Shown here: positions 52,805-63,620 of the stretch, one piece after another
Numbering within the stretch: the first letter of the stretch is position 1
Layout: each line of letters opens with the position of its first letter
NCBI RefSeq assembly: GCF_910589235.1
Contig: NC_060955.1
Location: 1,664,501-1,728,500, forward strand
DNA: 64,000 nt
Direction: 5' to 3'
DNA from: Vespa crabro
Lineage: Eukaryota > Arthropoda > Insecta > Hymenoptera > Vespidae
Notes under the pieces: generated by a model
Told to the model about the DNA's origin: nothing
The model's input: only the letters and a program-made list of their open reading frames with translations
The model's database searches: none
Program-made: the position numbers and the translations under genes

Positions 52805-52984
52805 TTAAATTTTATTGAAAGATGCAATGTCGACAGATTGTACTAAATCCTCAAATTCCTGAATTTGTTCCACCAGGAAATCTACAGAAACTTTATCATC
52901 CTCTATTACGCATATTATTTGTAATTTTTGTATGCCATATCCCACTGCTACGAGTTTAGCTAAAATCAAATCATCTATGTATTA

Positions 52985-53044
<60 letters not shown>

Positions 53045-54190
53045 TATTATTTTAGAGAAGAAAAACAAAAGAAATGAAAACTTACAAGCACCCCAAACAA
53101 GACCATCCATCTTAATGGATCTAACTGCTTCTTCCATTTTTTTCATGTCTGTTTCATCCCCCCAGGGTTTAACTTCAAGTACAATACTAGACTTAGGAAT
53201 AATTGCTGGTTTCTTGGATTTTTTTTCGGCATAAGCCTTTAATCTTTCTTCCCTGATCTTTGCTGCTTCTGCACTTTCTTCTTCGTCGGATGCAAACAAA
53301 TCAACATCATCGCCATCTTCTGCGGCATCTGCTGCTGGGGTTGTAGCTTGTGAAGAATGACTACTATTTGCTAATATAGCAGGAGCCTTTTTCTCTCCTG
53401 GAAGTGTGTTTAGATCGTACGACTTTATGTGAGTGTACCATCTTAGTACATGAGGGTTAGAAGAATTAGGTTCTTTTCCCAAAGCTTCAAAGACAGCAAC
53501 ATCGGCTTGAGACGGTTGCCACCTAATATTTAAATGAAATAAATCAATTCCATAATCATCCTTGACAATTGTTTATTCGTTATTAACAGTGGATTCTTTT
53601 TTTTTTCTCATTTCTTTTTTCTCTCTCTTTTTTTGATACGTTTCTAGTTGAAGGAACATAATAAATCTAAAAATAGTCATAAATGATCGTTCTACGATTA
53701 ACTCGTACGAAATAGGTATATATATTTGTAAAAATTCATAGCCCTAAATTTATATATACCGGCACATATGTGACGGATATAATATATATATATATATACA
53801 TGTACATCTGGAATAAAGAGAATAATGTTTGTATTGTAAAAAATTTTTATCAATCTCTGTCATAATCTTAATAATTTAATAAAAAAATTTCTTTTGTCAT
53901 TTTGACAATAAGAAGGGAAAATAATTTTTAACGATGACGTTTGATCATCGATAAACTTATTTTAAAGAGCGATTGTAACGATGCATTCGTCGAAGGTTGT
54001 ACTATGAAACAGAAAGGAAGCAAAGAAGGATAGGTGTCTCTAAAATGCCGACAAGAGAAGCACGTGTACCGGAACACGGGGGGTTAAAGTTCCTACAAAA
54101 GAATACTCACCCTTCGATGTAACTACGATCGGCAAGATAAGCATTTAAATCTTTAACGCCCTTGTCAGTCTTCAAGTCACCGACGGCCAT
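52805..54190 (-). CDS. eEF1beta: Elongation factor 1-beta (eEF1B GDP/GTP exchange subunit)
   Basis: Three exons on the - strand: 54190-54111, 53522-53086 and 52959-52805. They give 223 aa, the normal length. It recharges eEF1A with GTP during translation elongation, in the cytosolic eEF1 complex. Residues 1-60 form the GST-C-like N-terminal domain (MAVGDLKTDKG ... YIEGWQPSQADVAVFEAL). Residues 95-110 are the acidic linker DGDDVDLFASDEEE, which contains the conserved serine phosphorylated by CK2 in this family. Residues about 135-223 are the exchange-factor domain, with VKPWGDETDM, LVWGASKLVAVGYGIQKLQI, EDDKVSVDFLVEQI and a C-terminal FNKI. The acidic part follows the eEF1-beta rather than the eEF1-delta pattern, and there is no leucine zipper. 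The 55-bp (TA)n at 52988-53042 lies in intron 2. A pyrimidine tract upstream may be its 5' TOP. Confidence 0.97.
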
Positions 54191-54799
54191 GACGGAGGAG
54201 TATTTTATGTATAAATATTTCCACAGATTCAGCAGTAGCAAAATCCCCTTTCTCTGGTTGCCGGAAGAGAGAGCTGCATGCGACCATAAACTCTTATACT
54301 TCGATATGGATTACGTGACGTGACGTTGGTTCCGGTTTATTCAAAACCCGCGGAACATCAAACTTTTATTTTATTTACATTGAAATATCAACGATGCTGT
54401 TTTCCAATCGCGTATAGACTATCAACGGACGAATACATTTTTTCCGTCATATCAATCTTTCTATTGGATACATTTTTTTTTTAATACGAAATCAACTATC
54501 GGTATCACGTGACTGACCTATGTTACACTTTACGTATGTAATACAATTGGAAAATCGTAGATATATATATATATATACACATATATATATATATATATTA
54601 TTTTAATAAATACTTTTATTAAAACGATTAACGATTATTATTACAAAGAGAACATGTTTTATTTTGATATTAAATTAGGAAGATAACATTTTATGTATTA
54701 GCAAATTAAATATCCTTTTTAACATGAGATATTTCTTCAATTGTCTTGTTAATTGTATTAGGAATATTATCCCCATGCATCGCATTCGCTATACTTACA

Positions 54800-54842
<43 letters not shown>

Positions 54843-55840
54843 ATCTTACATGAATAAACATTTAAATGTTTGAGATATATAAATATTGGCAGTTTTTATA
54901 AATTATTCAATCTTACAATGTATAATATATTTTGTATAAAAATCGAATTCTATTTCAATAATAATAGTAATAATAATAATAATATTAATAATAATAATTA
55001 TTAATAATAATAAAAGAAAAAAGAATAATTGGATAGTTCTTAATAAATGATATTTATATCACATATACAATTTCATACATTCGATTTCTGTACTCAGATC
55101 CTTTTATCGGTGCTACAGTAATTTTTTTTGAAGAATCTATGAATTTTTTCTTTTTCTTTTTTTTTTTTTTTTTTTCTTTTACAAGAAACCGACATCACTG
55201 ATGACACATTATGAATACAGATCACAGTATTTCAAGCAATATTATATTCCGAATAAAAGATAAGCTATATCATCATTTTATTACTTATTAACTAGGATTT
55301 ATATACAACTGTTGAGAAAAGAAAAAAAAAAAAATACAGTCTTGCATTTATACTCGACCAAATATTATACATAACATGAATAAATGCAATAAATAAATAT
55401 TTAATGTTTAAAAAATTAATAAATCTTATAAAATTATACATACATATACTAGGAAAAAGTTTACTAGTATATTTTATGTGAAATTAAAATAATTTAATAT
55501 TTTGTCTTTATCAAAAGTTGTAATATATATTTATAAATTATGACTCGAATTTTATTACTGAAAAAAATTATCATAAAGTATTAAATGATACTTAATAATA
55601 TTTAATAAGTTCTCTTTAAAATAATAATTATTCGAATGAATAAAATAATCTCTCAATTCAAAAAAAAAAAAAAAGATATATGAAGTTGATAAAAACATAA
55701 TAGTAAAAGTATAACAGTGAAATAATTTTTTCATTTAATACAAAAAAAAGAAAAAAAAAAAAAAGAAAAAAAAAGAAAAAAACAAACGTTTATCTAAATA
55801 AGTTTGTACTTATCCAACATTGTTAAAAATATACAGCTTA
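54191..55840. other. Intergenic: EF-1-beta upstream and SPT2 downstream
   Basis: Contains the EF-1-beta promoter (left part, CpG-bearing near 54280-54430) and the SPT2 3' UTR (right part, both genes on - strand). It has (TA)n near 54563-54598 and 54800-54840 and several poly(A/T) tracts. No coding signal is seen. Confidence 0.65.
54263..54273 (-). promoter_or_regulatory. Possible 5' TOP (terminal oligopyrimidine) of EF-1-beta
   Basis: On the - strand this reads CTCTCTCTTCC, 11 pyrimidines starting with C, 73-83 nt upstream of the start codon. Translation-factor mRNAs characteristically begin this way. The transcription start is not known from the sequence. Confidence 0.35.
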
Positions 55841-55985
55841 CTACTTTCTTGCTTTTTTCTTTAAGAGAGCTTTCCGTTTCTTTTCTAAGGCTTCCATACG
55901 TATATCTTCTAAATCTTCCATAATGCCTATACCGAAAAATTATTATGTGAAAATCATATAATAATTTAAAATTAAGTATTGTGTA

Positions 55986-56039
<54 letters not shown>

Positions 56040-58813
56040 TATTATTATTATTATTATTATTAAATTTTTATAATTACCTATTTTTGTAGATACATATTCT
56101 TCTTTAAGTTGTTGTGCGAAGTTACTTTCCATTGCTAAATCATCATCATCATCATCCACATTTCTATATTTGCTTTTATCGTAACCAAATATTTCACTAA
56201 TATATTTACTATAATCTTCACCTTCTTCTTCTGGACCATCATCGATAAAATCATCCAATTCGGAATCATATTCTTCATCATCATATATACGACCTATGGA
56301 GAAAAAAAAAATATGTTTATATAAATTTTATGATATTTTTCATTAGTTTAATAATCATAGAAGAACAATTATCAGCTTACGTTTGTTAGAATTTCCTGGC
56401 TTTTTAAGAATCTTTCCAGATGCAATTTTATTTTTAAGTGACTTCATATTAAGCGGAGGAAACTGCTTTGGCTTTTCATTTAACATAGACGATTGCAATT
56501 TTTCAGATGTAGGTGCTTGTTTTGTCTTAATATCTTTAGATAAAACTTGTTTATCTGTACTTTTTGTTTGAGATACAACTTTATTTGGATGTTTAATTAA
56601 CGATTTTGATTCTTCTTGTTTCAATTTACTTTGTGCCAATAACAATTTTTCTTTTTCTATAGCTTTACGCATTTCTTCTAACTTACGTTTTTCTGCCTCT
56701 AATTTTTTACGTTCTTCTAATAATTTATCCTTCGTTGAATTTTTCCCTATATTATTAGATTTAGTTATAACATTACTTTTTTCACTTAAAATGTTATTAG
56801 ATTTTGCCGATGCCTTTTTATCTTGTATTGTCGAAGACAAATTTTTATTTTGTACAGAGGAATCTAGAGAAGCTTTATCAATCGTTATTTTTGTACTTTT
56901 TGGGGTATGTGATTTATTTGACTTATTTATCTCAGATGTAACATTATTTTTTTTCGTTACATCTATTCCTTTGGCCAATTGCTCTTTTCTTTCTCTCCAT
57001 TCTTTTTCTTTCATATATTCTTTCATTTGTTTCTTAGTCATCAATCTCTCTGGTTCTTCAACCTTTGGTTTGGCATCAATAACTACTGGCTCGTGTTGTT
57101 TCTTCTCTGCAAGTTTCAACAGTTCTCCAAAATCCATTGGAGGTGGTGGTGGTTTCTTTTTAGCCTTTTCTTTTCCATGCTTTTCTTGTTCCTTCGTTTT
57201 TTTTTCGGGTACTTTGTCATTCTGATCTTCACACTCTGACTCTTTTCTATTCACTGTGGATGATCGTCGTTTTCGTCTATGACCAAGTGAATCTTCAATT
57301 TCCTGTTGTTTTAGAGCTTGCTTTACCCTATCCTACAATGGAAATTTTCAATAATATTATCTATGATATTATACATATATTATAAATTAAAGTTATACGA
57401 AAAGAAATATAAAAGTAAATATTTTACCTTTGTCAATGCAATATCCTTTACTGTCCTTTTTCCAGTGTTACTGAAAAGAGGCTTCTCAGGAGGCAAATTA
57501 CTATATTTATTCATTAACTGATTATAAAACGCAGATGCTTCCTGGGAAACATATCCGTAATCATCCTCATCTGGTTGAGAAGGACCTATGATATAAAATT
57601 ATGTAATTATATTATCATAAAATATAAATCTTAAATGAATAAAAATTGAGAAAAACAGCTTATGATTTGTAACAACAATAAAGTTCCACATACTAATAGT
57701 ACACATAGTACAAAAATAAATATAAAAATTGATTGATAAAAATGTGCAAAATGAACAACGTAGACAATAAGTTGTTGAGTCACCTCAACTGATAAAATAC
57801 ACATGACAATGCAACATTTATTTTCTAAACTTTCTACATCTACCAGTAGAGAAATATATACAAATGCATTCTATGTTTCATCACTTATATATTTAATTTG
57901 AATATTTGCAAATCTTTGATTTATAATTCGTTGGCTAACCTTAATCATTCCATTTGCATCTTCTGTCGTATAAATCCGTGAAACTGTTCCACGTCCATTT
58001 TGGATGAGAAAACAAGGTATCATATCGCTTCTATTAATATAACCTGCGGGCAAAAATATTGCCCGTTACGTTTAGTAAATTAAAAATTTTCTTAACATTA
58101 TAGAAGAAGATAGATACTTATAATACCATATCAAAATAATATGGTATTATCAAATTTACGAATTATTTATTACTTGAATCGTTCACGTTTCTATTTTATA
58201 TGGAACTTTATTATTATTTATTAAATTTGTATTTATGCAAAATGGTTCATCCTGGTTATTAGTAATAATGTTAATTAAAAAAAAAAAAAGAAAAAAAAAA
58301 AATATACATACCTGCTATAGTAACAGCTGTATTTTCATTATCTATTGCATCTGCTATTACAGATTTATTTGCAGCCTTACATACTTTCAAATGTTTATTT
58401 ATACGACTTTGAGCTTTATGGTCCCGTAATGCAAGCAAATTCTTAAACAGAGAATTTCAATTATATAAATAATATTTTCTTTATAATAAAATTGAATCTG
58501 CAAAGATTTCCTTGCATCAGATATAGACATACATCTCTCTTTTTTTTTTCTTCTAAAACTTTCCTTTTTTCTTCTTCCTCCTTTCTGGCTAAAAATTTTT
58601 TTATATTATCCGACAATGTCTTTGATTGTTTATTTTGCTTCTTCGGAGGTGTAAATTTAGTTTGATAACAAGCAACGGACTACAAGAATACAATTATAAA
58701 CGATCTATTAAAAAAACTTCTCCTAAATTCATTAGAACGTATAAAAAGATTCTACTTACTTGTTTATTAATTTCGTTCTTTTGTGCAACACTTAATAATG
58801 TACCAAAATCCAT
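55841..58813 (-). CDS. Spt2: SPT2-type histone chaperone
   Basis: Seven exons on the - strand: 58813-58760, 58679-58533, 58441-58312, 57585-57428, 57332-56381, 56293-56078 and 55926-55841. They give 580 aa in one frame. SPT2 binds histones H3-H4 and helps keep nucleosomes in place during transcription, in the nucleus. Visible features: N-terminal MDFGTLLSVAQKNE with a Lys/Glu-rich helix; a central QPDEDDYGYVSQEASAFYN (about 112-130); PPPPPMDFGELLKLAEKKQ (about 224-242), a family hallmark; a long charged Lys/Ser-rich region with coiled-coil character; and the C-terminal chaperone domain (about 481-580) with EYDSELDDFIDDGPEEE, IFGYDKSKYR, MESNFAQQLKEE and MEDLEDIRMEAL. The third intron (58311-57586) holds another in-frame exon with its own stop. 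The AG upstream of exon 3 has a weak pyrimidine tract. Confidence 0.93.
57817..57822 (-). terminator. AATAAA after the SPT2 alternative exon
   Basis: AATAAA on the - strand about 50 nt beyond the TAG of the candidate terminal exon. It is consistent with premature polyadenylation within SPT2 intron 3. Confidence 0.35.
57871..58043 (-). CDS. Possible alternative terminal exon of SPT2
   Basis: Lies inside SPT2 intron 3. The acceptor TTTTTGCCCGCAG is followed by a frame in the same phase as the normal next exon. Joining it to exon 3 (GCA G + GT) gives 56 new residues, beginning GYINRSDMIPCFLIQNGRGT and ending KYISDET with TAG at 57871-57873. The result would be a 167-aa isoform lacking the PPPPP motif and the H3-H4-binding C-terminus. 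An AATAAA follows at 57817-57822 on the same strand. A GTGATG donor near its end could alternatively make it an in-frame cassette exon. The peptide is of normal complexity and I do not recognise it. Confidence 0.4.
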
Positions 58814-59590
58814 TGTTAACCTATCTATTTACCTTGGAAAATATGTTTTACATATGGAAAATATAAAGCATTCTTTTATTGACACATTTATACTATCGAA
58901 CAGCCAACGAAATTGTGCACAGTGATTCTACGTGTCGTTCAAACCTTCTAAAAGAATCTATAGAAAATTTAGTTCTGATTTGACATTGACTAAGTTATAA
59001 ATAGTTATGGTTCCTTTCATTGTATTTTTGCCGGAAGTGAGGTTAGGTAACTAAAGGAACATTAAGCCTGTTCATAACCTTTCATTCGAAGCATATGTGA
59101 CTGAAGCGACAAATGCGGACAAAATATGAACTACAAGTATAATAGAGAGAATTGAAGTTGTAAGGTTGTTCATCATAATTTGTGATTTCAGCGATAGGTA
59201 TGGACAAAATATGAACTACAAGCGCAAACGAGAAACATTGTCATCAACATGCATCTATCTTAACATTTTATAAAATTGCATAGGTTATATCTCTCTCCTA
59301 CGTTTATTTTATATATTATTATTGTAGTAATAGTAATAATACAATATAAAAAAAAAACTATTCCTATAGAAGAAACTACGAAAAAAAAAAAGATAGTGGA
59401 GTAAGAGGAAAGGAATTTTAATTAATAGACAGTTTAAAACCGAATAAATTTTTATTTTTATTTTTATAAAAATAGTATACAATATGTAAGTATATATTTA
59501 CTAATTATTATTTTTGACTTTAGTCGTTATACTTAATATACATAATATTTGTCCATATTCAATATCATATAACCAATCTATTTATTTCTG
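58814..59590. other. Upstream region of SPT2
   Basis: SPT2 5' flank. It holds a 21-bp exact direct repeat at 59117-59137 and 59202-59222, then AT-rich sequence leading into the repeat block. No coding signal is seen. Confidence 0.6.
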
Positions 59591-59599
59591 GAAATATTA

Positions 59600-60400
59600 T
59601 TAGCAATATACAGTGTTAATACTTTAATGTTTCATAAAAATTTAGATTCAAGGGATTTTGAAAATATATTGAAATATGCAGCCATTCGCTCGGTAATACT
59701 TGCGTTATAAGATTTATAATTAGACTTTCCAAGTATTAACGACCCAGGTCTCACCACGTGGAGGTTGCTGCATGTGGAGACCCACGGGCTATCGGTGACT
59801 CTACTCTAAAATCCGCGTTCCGCGATACCGATCCGTGATACCTTTCCGCTTCAATGCACTGGCTTCTTAACTAACAGGGTATGCGTAGCTTAGCTACTAC
59901 ACACCTCTTACAGATAGCTCCACCATTTGCACCGTCCGCTTCAGACATAACGGATTATTAAGCACATCCGAATTCGTGCTTTCCGAATGTCGAACAATCA
60001 AAGCGCACTCCTTAGAAATACTAATCGCGTCGCGACACTCACGTGTGTGTTATAATTACGTAGATTCTACTGTTAAGCCGAAATTCGCGAAGTACCCCCA
60101 TCGAAATTTGGAAGAAATCAAACGAAGTCCACGGTAGGACCTTTAATCGCGCCCGAACACCCACGCGAGTGTTAGAAAAACGGTGATTCTACTCTACAAT
60201 TCGCGTTTTCGATTCGAACAATCAAACGTAATATAATCGCGCCCGAGAACACCCACGCCTGTGCCCGCCGACACGCGCGCCAGTGTTCTTCCTATCCTTC
60301 CCGTACTCGCGCGTAAAAATCGATGATGAATCCCTCCATGCGACGAATCATTCGGCCGCTGATGAACCTATCCCTCGATGACCTATACTGAAAAAGAAAA
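59600..60400. repeat. CpG-rich composite repeat, copy 1
   Basis: Starts near the GCAGCCATTCGCTC segment (59678) and includes GACCCAGGTCTCACCACGTG (59741-59760) with an inverted GGTCTC/GAGACC pair at 59747-59752 and 59777-59782. It then carries CGAAGTCC and GTGTTAGAAAAACGGTGA motifs and ends near CCTATCCCTCGATGACCTATAC. A second copy begins about 1,488 bp downstream. It is far richer in CpG than its surroundings. No open reading frame or recognisable transposon protein is present. Confidence 0.8.
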
Positions 60401-60559
60401 GGATAAAGTGGAAATAAAAGAACAAAAAATATATAAAACAAAATAATGTATATATAGATTATAAATAGAAAATAAACATATATGAATAAATAAGAAAGCT
60501 AAAGAAAGAAACAAAAAAAGCACCATTCCATGGATCATACCTAAGACCTATAAATCAAA

Positions 60560-60700
60560 ATTAATAAGAATATATTAAAAACATAATTAATAACATAATT
60601 AAAAACATAATTAGAAACATAATTAGAAACATAATTAAAAACATTATAAAAAACATAACTAAACACATAATTAAAAATATAAATAAAAAGAAACAATATA
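60560..60700. repeat. ACATAATTAAAA minisatellite
   Basis: About a dozen imperfect ACATAATTA(A/G)AA units. Related arrays occur at 62700-62880 and 62990-63290. Confidence 0.85.
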
Positions 60701-60839
60701 AATAAATAATAAGAAAATACAATTAAAAGGAAATAACATAATAATAACATAATTGAAAACATAATTCAAAAAGAAAAATATGAGATAGAAATGTGATCTG
60801 GAGAAAGAAAAGAGAGCCCCAGAAAGAGAAGAATAGAGA

Positions 60840-61010
60840 GCCCCAACAAGATAGGACAAGAGAAACAACTTTATATGATGCTGAGACAGCAACCCGCACA
60901 GAAGCCCTCGCCCATGGGCCCCTCCCATGGGTCCCACCCGAAATACACAAAGAATAATTAATGAAAGTAAATAAGAATAAATAGAAATGACAGCGGACAT
61001 AAAAGAGAGA
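60840..61010. repeat. CCATGGG-box element, copy a
   Basis: Contains GATGCTGAGACAGCAACCCG, then CCCATGGGCCCCTCCCATGGG and CCCACCCG, then an AT-rich tail. Further copies lie at about 62630-62690 (degenerate), 62910-62990 (degenerate), 63317-63415 and 63495-63620. Confidence 0.85.
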
Positions 61011-61129
61011 TAGAACAATTTCCTTTTCGTTTCTCTGAGAAATTATTGTACAATAAATTTCTGTTATATTTCTTTCCTTGAAGTATTATTAGCTATATAA
61101 AGTGAAAAAATGTTAATGTTTAGTTGGAA

Positions 61130-62450
61130 TTAGTTTGAACAGATATTGGAAAAGTAATACAATATGCAGCCATTCGCTCAGTAGTACTTGCGTTAAAAAA
61201 TTTATAATTAGAGTATGCAAGTAATACCGACCCAGGTCTCACCACGTGGAGGTTACTGCATGTGGAGACCCACGGGCTATCGGTGACTCTACTTTACTCT
61301 AAAATCCGCGTTCCACGATACCGATCCCTTATGCCTTCCGCTTCGGATATCTAGGGCGACTTAGCTAACAGGAGGTATCTAGCCTTAGCTACAGGGACCC
61401 CACTTACAGAGAGCTTTACCGTTCGACACTCTCTCCTCGGGCATAACGAATTATTAAGCACATCTGAATTCGTGCTTCCGAATTTCGAACAATCAAAGCG
61501 CATTAATCGCGTTCGCGACACTCACGTGTGTTATAATTACGTAGATTCTACTGTTCTATCCAAATTCGCGAAATAATCTAATCGAAAAGTCGAAGAAACA
61601 AAACGAAGTCCCCGGTAGGACTTTCAATCGCGCACGCGAACACTTACGTGAGTGTTAGAAAAACGGTGACTCTAAGTTGAAATCCGAAGCGCACCTCGAA
61701 TTTCAACACTAAAACGAAGTCCATGATAGGACTTTTAATCGCGCCCGGACACCCACGCAAGTGTTCGAAAACGGTGACTCTACTCTAAATAAACTAATCG
61801 AATATTCGAGCAAACAAAACGAAGTCCCCGGTAGGACTTTTAATCGCGCACGCGAACACTCACGTGAGTGTTAGAATAACGGTGACTCTAAGTTGAAATC
61901 CAAAGTGACATATGCTAACTGGTATTTAGACTTTCGATGATATTTGTCGAGATTTCCGCCCCGCTACCAAATATAAAGATTGTCATAACATCGGCTAGCT
62001 ATGTACAGCACTACAAGGTAAACCGTTCGCGCACCTCGAATTTCAACACTAAAACGAAGTCCATGATAGGACTTTTAATCGCGCCCGGACACCCACGCAA
62101 GTGTTCGGAAAACGGTGACTCTACTCTAAAAAAACGCGTTCGCGAGATAATCTAATCGAATATTCGAGCAAATATAAACGAAGTCCCCGGTAGGACTTTT
62201 AAGTCGCGCCCGCGTTCATTCACGTGAGTGTTAGAAAAACGGTGACTCTACTCTAAATTCGCGTTTTCGATACGAACAATCAAACGTAGTTTAATCGCGC
62301 CCGAGAACACCCACGCTTGTGCACGCCGACACGCGCGTCAGTGTTCTTCCTATCCTTCCCGTATCCGCGCTTAAAAATCGATGATGGATCGAGCCAGGCG
62401 ATGACGCATTCGACCAGAGGTGAACCTATCCCTTGATGATCTATACTGGA
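61130..62450. repeat. CpG-rich composite repeat, copy 2 (internally expanded)
   Basis: Repeats the order of copy 1: GCAGCCATTCGCTC at 61166, GACCCAGGTCTCACCACGTG at about 61230, and the closing CCTATCCCTTGATGATCTATAC near 62427. The middle is lengthened by about five subunits of roughly 110 bp (61601-62260), against one in copy 1. Confidence 0.85.
61601..62260. repeat. Alternating ~110-bp subunits with CACGTG palindromes
   Basis: Subunits begin at about 61601, 61711, 61817, 62051 and 62174, each with AACGAAGTCC. Two types alternate: A (AGTCCCCGGTAGGACTT then CACGTGAGTGTT) and B (AGTCCATGATAGGACTT then CCACGCAAGTGTTCG). The AAGTCC...GGACTT arms form a short hairpin. Each unit ends ACGGTGACTCTA. 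The type A unit at 61817 holds an 18-bp perfect palindrome at 61855-61872. A non-repeat segment at about 61905-62030 interrupts the array. Confidence 0.85.
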
Positions 62451-62619
62451 AAATAAAAAGATTAAGGAAAAAATAAGAAAAAGAAAAGAAAAGACATATT
62501 GAATATCGCTGCATGATTACTCGATCATTCCTGAAAAAGAAAAAAATAAGATGAATAAGAGAAAGAGAAAAAATATATAAAATAGAAAATAAATACGTAT
62601 AAATAGATAAGAGTGCTGG

Positions 62620-62700
62620 AGAATGAAAGAGCACTGCACGATGCTGAAACAGCTGCCCGCACCATCTCATGGGTCCTACCTATACTTATAAATCATAATT
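62620..62700. repeat. CCATGGG-box element, copy b (degenerate)
   Basis: Carries GATGCTGAAACAGCTGCCCG and CTCATGGGTCCTACC, but has lost one of the two CCATGGG boxes. Confidence 0.7.
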
Positions 62701-62909
62701 AATAAGAACATATTAATAAAATAAATGAAAACATAATTAAAAACATAATTAAAATTAAACAACATAAATAAATATTAAGAAAACATAATTGAAAAGTAAC
62801 AACCTAAATAAATATTAAGAAAATATAACTGAAAAGAAATAACTTATTAATAACATAACTGAAAACATAATTAAAAAAGAAAAATATGAGATAGAAAAGA
62901 GAAAAAAAG

Positions 62910-62995
62910 AAATGCAGTTCTATACGATGCTGAGACTGCAATCCGCAGGTTCTCATGTGTCCTACCTAAAATTTATAAATCATAATTAATAAGAA
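62910..62995. repeat. CCATGGG-box element, copy c (degenerate)
   Basis: Carries CGATGCTGAGACTGCAATCCG and a decayed CTCATGTGTCCTACC. Confidence 0.7.
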
Positions 62996-63290
62996 TACAT
63001 TAATAACATAATTAAAAACATGATTAAACACATATTTAAACACATATTTAAACACATATTTAAACACATAATTAAACACATAATTAAACACATAATTAAA
63101 CACAAATAAACACAAATAAACACAAATAAACACAAATAAACACAAATAAACACATAATTAAACACATAATTAAACATATAATTTAAAACATAATTAAAAA
63201 GAAACAACATGAATAAATATTAAGAAAACATAATTAAAAAGAAATAACTTATTAATAACATAACTGAAAACATAATTAAAAAATAAAAAT
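62996..63290. repeat. AT-rich minisatellite with CACAAATAAA array
   Basis: ACATAATTAAA units pass into five tandem CACAAATAAA units at about 63101-63150, then return to the first type. The reverse strand gives repetitive hydrophobic frames that are not genes. Confidence 0.85.
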
Positions 63291-63316
63291 AGAAAATAGA
63301 AAAGAGAAAAAAAGAG

Positions 63317-63415
63317 ATGCAGTTCTATACGATGCTGAGACAGCAACCCGCACAGAAGCACACCCCCATGGCCCATCCCATGGGTCCCACCCGAAACTAT
63401 TAATCATAATTAATA
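63317..63415. repeat. CCATGGG-box element, copy d
   Basis: Well-preserved GATGCTGAGACAGCAACCCG and CCATGG...CCATGGGTCCCACCCG. Confidence 0.8.
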
Positions 63416-63494
63416 AGTGTGTATTAATGACATAGAAAATAAAAAGAAGAAAAATATGACTTAAAAAAGAGAGCCGTAGATAGATAAGAGAATA

Positions 63495-63620
63495 GAAGCA
63501 GCTCTACATGATGCTAAGACATTAACCCGCACAGAGGCCCTCACCCATGGGCCCCTCCCATGGGTCCCACCCGAGATATATAAAGGATAATTAATGAGAG
63601 TAAATTAAAATAAATAGTAA
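63495..63620. repeat. CCATGGG-box element, copy e
   Basis: Nearly the same as copy a, including the CCCATGGGCCCCTCCCATGGG core and the downstream GGATAATTAATGAGAGTAAA tail. Confidence 0.8.

Noticed and set aside
56791..57239. 144-aa and 86-aa frames on the + strand
   Set aside because: Antisense shadows of the Lys/Glu-rich SPT2 exon.
60541..63376. Reverse-strand frames rich in YVFNYV and CLIMCLIM repeats, membrane-like
   Set aside because: They are translations of the ACATAATTAAA and CACAAATAAA minisatellites; periodicity follows the DNA repeat, not a protein.
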